Source: Luteolibacter algae
Lineage (GTDB): Bacteria > Verrucomicrobiota > Verrucomicrobiia > Verrucomicrobiales > Akkermansiaceae
Assembly (NCBI RefSeq): GCF_042683045.1
Contig: NZ_JBHUIT010000005.1
Location: forward strand, 1 to 64,000
DNA length: 64,000 nucleotides
Reading direction: 5' to 3'
The position numbers and the translations under genes were made by a program. Positions 60,031 through 64,000 of the stretch are shown here, one piece after another. Under the pieces are notes generated by a model that searched no databases, was not told where the DNA came from, and saw only the letters and a program-made list of their open reading frames with translations. Positions within the stretch are counted from its first letter, which is position 1; every line of letters starts with the position of its first letter.

Positions 60031-61827
60031 TTACGGATCAATGTTCACCTTCAAGCGCATGAATCCGGTGGAACCCAGCGGTGAAAACGATCTGTATCGG
60101 TAGATGTTGAAATCGCCGTCTGATTCCGGCGCTCCCACTTGTAGCGTAGGACCGGGGATACTAATCAATTTTTCAAGAGTGGAGGCACTTTGCACCTGCC
60201 AGGTATAACCGGCAGGCATGACTTTCCTGATCCGGACCTTGAAAACCATATATTTGTTCATATCTCCGGAGATTCCCAGTGAATCCCCCGTGACAAACTG
60301 TTCTTCCGGGAGGTGACTGAGATCAGACGTCAGAGCATTTGAACCGATGAAATATTTGAGAAGGTTCGGGACCCCATCCCCACTTGGGTTGTCATTGGCC
60401 CCACGCTTGTCCGCTGGCAGCACGGAGGCCCATTGCTCGAAAGTCAGGCCGTTTACAACTGGAGTAGAAAATGTTCCTACCCCGATCGCATGAGCGGAAG
60501 ATGACCCTGGAAATCCCATAGCTGCGAACTGGCTGGTGCTAAAAGCGATGTAGGAGCCATTATCCGGCATCACCGGGCCGCGGGTGAACGTCACGCTGCT
60601 CGATTTATCAGGAGCATCGGTGACAATCTCAAGTGTCTGCGTTCCGTTACTGTTTAGGACGGCTTTGAAAATATCGTCGCTATTTGTCCCCTCATCGTCA
60701 TTTGTCAAAAGCGGAGATTTTGAGCTGAAGGCAACGATGCTCCCGTTGAGGTTTAGCACTGTCGAAATGCCAATGCTGGAAACATTCGGGACGTTGGTGA
60801 TTGTTTTTGTCAGCACCCAGACTTTTTTGGAAGGAATGTCTTTTACATATAAGTCTTCATTGGGGTTCGACGGATGTGACGACACCATCTTCGGCCACGT
60901 CGTCGTAGGAGAATTCAACTGCCCAACGTTCTTCCCCAGAAACGCAACCCGATTGCCATCGGCACTGATTCGGGGATAAGTAAAATGGGCATTGGAAACT
61001 TGATCCGATTCATTTTTATTCAACAAAAGAGTATTTCCGTTTGTAATATCCCTCCGCAGAACAGCCGCATAATTTGCAAACATCTTATTTGCCCGATCCG
61101 GATGCGAACTGTTATACGTCGTAGCAAAAACGACATATTTCGCGTCAGGTGACATATCGAAATTCCAAAAGTTGCTGATGTTAAAGTCATCAATCTCCCC
61201 CAAGCCCGAAATCTGGGCACCATTGTAGGTAAGCGAGATAATTTTGATCGAGTTATTCTGACGATCGTAGAGATACACTCCCGGATTTCCGGCACGGGGA
61301 AGCTGGTTTTGATTGGTAATCAAGGTCCGGCTGTCACTGGCAAAAGCCAGGTAGCGGCCATCACCACTGATCACAGGGTGGGCACTCCTCACCGTGTATG
61401 CAACGACCCCACCCTGTTGATTGGCAGTAACCCATGTGGTCACGCCAGTCTGGCGATCACGTAAATAGATATGCCTATCCTCGAGAGATGACCAAGCGAT
61501 GAACCGACCGTCATCGCTCATTACCGCTTCATCGACCCCTGTATGGGTAACTGTAGAGTCACCCACATAATCGACGGATCCGGTCGCAAGATTCCGCAGG
61601 TATAAACCGGTAACAGCGAACCCCGGCGAGGTGGTGCTGGTGCTGGATCTTGTATAGAACAACACCAGATTGCCATCCGGCGATATATCCATAATATCAC
61701 CTCCGCCACTATGAATCTGATTGAATGGACTGCCGGAAAGTAATCTCACTTCCGCCGAAGCTCTCGGGCCAATCGCCACAGCAAAGAGCAATCCCATTAG
61801 AAGATAAAAAAGAAAAATTTGTTTCAT
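60031..61827 (-). CDS. exported TolB/PD40-like beta-propeller protein
   Basis: About 598 residues from the ATG at 61827 (MKQIFLFYLLMGLL), the first codon followed by a signal peptide (1-24, ending ASA). Blades of a TolB/WD40-like propeller are visible as repeated ISPDGNLVLFYTRSS, MSDDGRFIAWSS, ISGDGRYLAFASD and ISADGNRVAFLG. The ~110-residue C-terminal domain has no clear family. The protein likely lies at the cell surface or outside. The region is somewhat AT-richer than its surroundings. It is convergent with the GH63-type gene. Confidence 0.85.
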   Translation of the reverse strand: MKQIFLFYLLMGLLFAVAIGPRASAEVRLLSGSPFNQIHSGGGDIMDISPDGNLVLFYTRSSTSTTSPGFAVTGLYLRNLATGSVDYVGDSTVTHTGVDEAVMSDDGRFIAWSSLEDRHIYLRDRQTGVTTWVTANQQGGVVAYTVRSAHPVISGDGRYLAFASDSRTLITNQNQLPRAGNPGVYLYDRQNNSIKIISLTYNGAQISGLGEIDDFNISNFWNFDMSPDAKYVVFATTYNSSHPDRANKMFANYAAVLRRDITNGNTLLLNKNESDQVSNAHFTYPRISADGNRVAFLGKNVGQLNSPTTTWPKMVSSHPSNPNEDLYVKDIPSKKVWVLTKTITNVPNVSSIGISTVLNLNGSIVAFSSKSPLLTNDDEGTNSDDIFKAVLNSNGTQTLEIVTDAPDKSSSVTFTRGPVMPDNGSYIAFSTSQFAAMGFPGSSSAHAIGVGTFSTPVVNGLTFEQWASVLPADKRGANDNPSGDGVPNLLKYFIGSNALTSDLSHLPEEQFVTGDSLGISGDMNKYMVFKVRIRKVMPAGYTWQVQSASTLEKLISIPGPTLQVGAPESDGDFNIYRYRSFSPLGSTGFMRLKVNIDP

Positions 61828-62041
61828 ATAAAATACCTGAAATTTAAATTTTAGCATTATCCTTGATCCCGCTGCAGGCAAGTGTGGACTCATTATTTTT
61901 GTAGGCACAAATTAAAGACATCATCTAAGCTCCAGAATTCCAGCGGAATAGGAGAATTCTTCTTATTTCCACGTTCCTGGCGGCGTGGAGAAAAATCATA
62001 TTCACATAACAAAACCAGCTGCCAGACTGCCGGCGCACGAC

Positions 62042-63256
62042 ATGTTTTCTGTGAAATTATTGAAATGGTGCGCTGTCCTGGCAGCCTTGGCCAGCTGCAT
62101 TGGCACCGCTGCCGCGTTCTTCCTATGGTCTCTGGATACTGTCACCCGCCAACGATTTGCCACTCCTTGGCTGATCTACTTCCTGCCCCTCGCGGGAGTG
62201 GCGATGGGCTTTTACTATCGCTCTCTGGGCAAGCATGTAGGCTCTGGAAATTCATCCATTCTATGCACGGTCCACAAGAGCGATCATACGGTTCCCTTCT
62301 CCCTCGCACCCAGCATCCTAATAGCCACGGTAGCTACACACCTCTTCGGCGGCTCCGCTGGCCGGGAAGGAACTGCAGTGCAGATGGGCGCGGGTATTGC
62401 CGGAGCCTTCGGCAAATATTTCGCAAAATCTCGTGAAGGTATACATTTGTTACTGTTCTGCGGAATCGCCGCCGGTTTTGGAGCTGTCTTTGGCACCCCG
62501 TTTGCCGGTGCGGTTTTTGCTTTGGAGTTTGTCCGCCACCGTATCATCAGCCGGAAAATCATACCCTGCTTGATAACCGCGCTTGCCGCTGACCAGATTT
62601 GTCATGCGTGGGGTATCCATCATACTCTCTACCCCCATATTGAGTTCACACGGGAAATTTCCACGTATCTGCCGATCGTTTGGAAGCTGGCCTTCGCCGC
62701 CGCATTTTTCGCGTTGGGTAGCAGGTTCTTTATCTTCGCTTCATTTCATTCCGCACGAAAATTGCGCGAGTGGTTTCCACATGAGGCCGTGCGAGCCGGT
62801 ATTGGCGGTCTGATTATCGTAATCCTGTTCCTGGTCTTGGGGACTACTGACTACCTGGGACTTGGAGTTCTCCCGGAAAACGATACATCGCTCACGCTGC
62901 CAAGGTTTTTCTCATCCGATGTCCACGCCTCTGGAACAGTTTGGCTTTGGAAACTGGTTTTCACGGTCGTCACACTCAGTGTCGGATTCAAGGGCGGCGA
63001 GGTAACCCCGCTCTTCTTCATCGGGGCGGCCATGGGAAATACGCTCGCGTGGTTTCTGAACGCCCCCGTCGATCTTTTTGCAGGATTGGGCATGATCGCA
63101 TTCTTTGCTGCGGCCACCAAGACGCCATACGCCTCGATCATCATGGGGATTGAGCTCCTTGGCTGGCACATTTACGCACCCTTGGCTGTCTGCACTCTGA
63201 TCGCATTCAAGCTCAGCGGACCTACTTCAATCTATCCGGCTATTAAGGAGCTGTAG
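62042..63256 (+). CDS. ClC-type anion transporter, probable CLC-F fluoride/H+ antiporter
   Basis: About 404 residues with around ten to twelve membrane helices. THLFGGSAGREGTAVQMG (residues 99-116) contains the gating glutamate E109 in GREGT, where chloride channels normally have GREGP. The first selectivity loop reads GSGNSSIL with N70 where chloride channels have serine in GSGIP. Both are hallmarks of fluoride-exporting CLC-F proteins. The GGEVTPLFFIGAAMG block corresponds to the third ClC signature. Start: ATG at 62042 (MFSVKLLKWCAV); a GTG at 61985 would add 19 residues. I saw no fluoride (crcB) riboswitch in the 214 bp upstream. Confidence 0.75.
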   Translation: MFSVKLLKWCAVLAALASCIGTAAAFFLWSLDTVTRQRFATPWLIYFLPLAGVAMGFYYRSLGKHVGSGNSSILCTVHKSDHTVPFSLAPSILIATVATHLFGGSAGREGTAVQMGAGIAGAFGKYFAKSREGIHLLLFCGIAAGFGAVFGTPFAGAVFALEFVRHRIISRKIIPCLITALAADQICHAWGIHHTLYPHIEFTREISTYLPIVWKLAFAAAFFALGSRFFIFASFHSARKLREWFPHEAVRAGIGGLIIVILFLVLGTTDYLGLGVLPENDTSLTLPRFFSSDVHASGTVWLWKLVFTVVTLSVGFKGGEVTPLFFIGAAMGNTLAWFLNAPVDLFAGLGMIAFFAAATKTPYASIIMGIELLGWHIYAPLAVCTLIAFKLSGPTSIYPAIKEL

Positions 63257-63306
63257 CCCGGATTCCCGCTCTTTCGTTTTCAGAAAAAAACGCCATATTC
63301 GCATTA

Positions 63307-63789
63307 ATGTTGGAAACACCACGGCAACTGGCCTTGCGCTTCGAGCAAGGTGAAATCGATAGAACAGAGTTTCAGACCATGATGGCGATCCATGCTCGGG
63401 AGCTCATCGCTGAAATTGAAGAAGACCATCAAAATCCCCTGGCAGCCTGGCTGGAGACCCGCAGGGCGACAGCGGCGGTCAAAAAGCTCCTGAAGAAAAA
63501 CACGGCCTTTCAAGTGCGGGAGGTTTTGATTGCTCTGTCGGAAGCGGATGACTTCCCGATGGCAAAATATTTATGGAACGCCAGTCATCCCGATGTGCCA
63601 CTTCATTGTTTTTTCCGCATCGGCAAGCAGCCCTACTTCAAGATTCTTTCGATCAATCAAAAGGGAGACCACGTCGAAACCCAGGTGGAGATTCTGGAAA
63701 AGGGTCATCGGCTATCCATTTTGCTCACACGGGATTCCCGGTGGCGGCTAGTCGCCCCGTCATTTTCCAAAGGCGGGGAACCAGCATGA
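63307..63789 (+). CDS. small protein of unknown function
   Basis: A 160-residue soluble protein, about half helical, half strands. The N-terminal 50 residues are helical (LALRFEQGEIDRTEFQTMMA). I recognise no domain. It begins 50 bp after the ClC gene and could be co-transcribed with it. Its last 65 bases overlap the convergent MATE-type gene. Confidence 0.6.
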   Translation: MLETPRQLALRFEQGEIDRTEFQTMMAIHARELIAEIEEDHQNPLAAWLETRRATAAVKKLLKKNTAFQVREVLIALSEADDFPMAKYLWNASHPDVPLHCFFRIGKQPYFKILSINQKGDHVETQVEILEKGHRLSILLTRDSRWRLVAPSFSKGGEPA

Positions 63790-64000
63790 TGCAGGCAAAG
63801 AAAAGCCCGATGGCCAGACCACACCAGACACCGATAGCCCCGTATCCCATGTGAACGGAAAGCCATATCCCCATCGGAATACCAAGAATCCAGTAGGCGA
63901 CAAAATCTATCATCGCCGGAATCCTGGCATCCTGCAGTCCGCGTAGCATCGATACGGAACAGACCTGCAAGCTATCGACCAACTGGAAAACACCCACCAC
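63725..64000 (-). CDS. MATE-family efflux transporter, C-terminal part (start beyond window)
   Basis: The visible 91 residues include a LRGLQDARIPAMIDFVAYWI signature, typical of MATE C-terminal helices where the partner repeat reads LRGLQDTRVP, and two or three hydrophobic helices. The gene runs out of the window at its 5' side. It would export cationic drugs or dyes in exchange for Na+ or H+. It overlaps the end of the unknown gene on the other strand by 65 bp. Confidence 0.85.
   Translation of the reverse strand: MVGVFQLVDSLQVCSVSMLRGLQDARIPAMIDFVAYWILGIPMGIWLSVHMGYGAIGVWCGLAIGLFFACIMLVPRLWKMTGRLAATGNPV

Noticed and set aside
61828..62041. Fluoride (crcB-type) riboswitch ahead of the ClC gene
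   Set aside because: The conserved fluoride-riboswitch core sequences are not visible; nothing matches within the 214 bp.

Overview
The window looks like chromosome from a member of Verrucomicrobiota, probably a marine Verrucomicrobiales (Rubritaleaceae/Akkermansiaceae-like) bacterium. This is inferred from several features: a secretin resembling the Akkermansia Amuc_1098 family, a PEP-CTERM surface protein, a planctomycete/verrucomicrobial-type cytochrome fused to WD40 repeats, tandem XylR regulators, ECF sigma/FecR-LamG pairs, a sulfatase next to a prepilin-like protein, and a fucosidase/FucP operon. Coding density is high. I found no tRNA, rRNA, CRISPR array, insertion sequence, prophage or replication origin.

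Layout. 1-9.4 kb: lipoyl synthase (lipA), an EVE-domain protein, an ECF sigma/membrane protein/PDZ operon, a glutaredoxin-like protein with a CorA-like transporter, an L,D-transpeptidase lipoprotein, cutA, an oxidoreductase/sugar-isomerase pair and a class IV aminotransferase. 9.4-14 kb: fabH and a three-gene peptide-modification operon (retropepsin-like protease, inactive transglutaminase with seven membrane helices, ATP-grasp ligase). 14-25.8 kb: agmatine deiminase, a YoaK-like membrane protein, uvrB, a C39-like lipoprotein, a DUF2167 protein, a beta-propeller/cytochrome c pair and membrane proteins of unknown role. 25.9-30 kb: folE2, rpsR, rpmG and a DksA-like gene, all of which lack zinc ligands or belong to a zinc-independent enzyme family. 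They face scpB-pheA across a divergent region. 30-45 kb: a cytochrome-WD40-coiled-coil protein, an SLC13 permease, a His-rich lipoprotein, a PAS-PP2C phosphatase, an AsmA-like protein with a secretin, the ribF-truB-nrnA cluster and a fungal-type cystathionine gamma-synthase-like enzyme.

45.5-60 kb reads as an accessory glycan-use region. It holds a PEP-CTERM gene with a frameshift, a double-length XylR regulator, a fucP-fucosidase operon, an ECF sigma/FecR-LamG pair, a prepilin-like protein, a sulfatase and a GH63-type glucosidase. Together these could sense and release fucose from sulfated fucans or fucosylated glycans. Later fucose catabolism genes are not in the window. 60-64 kb: a secreted WD40/TolB-like beta-propeller protein, a ClC protein with fluoride-exporter (CLC-F) signatures, a small unknown protein and the end of a MATE transporter.

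Most genes end in tight convergent or overlapping pairs. Where spacing allows, clear hairpin terminators separate convergent genes (45.46, 48.88, 54.42 and 59.97 kb).
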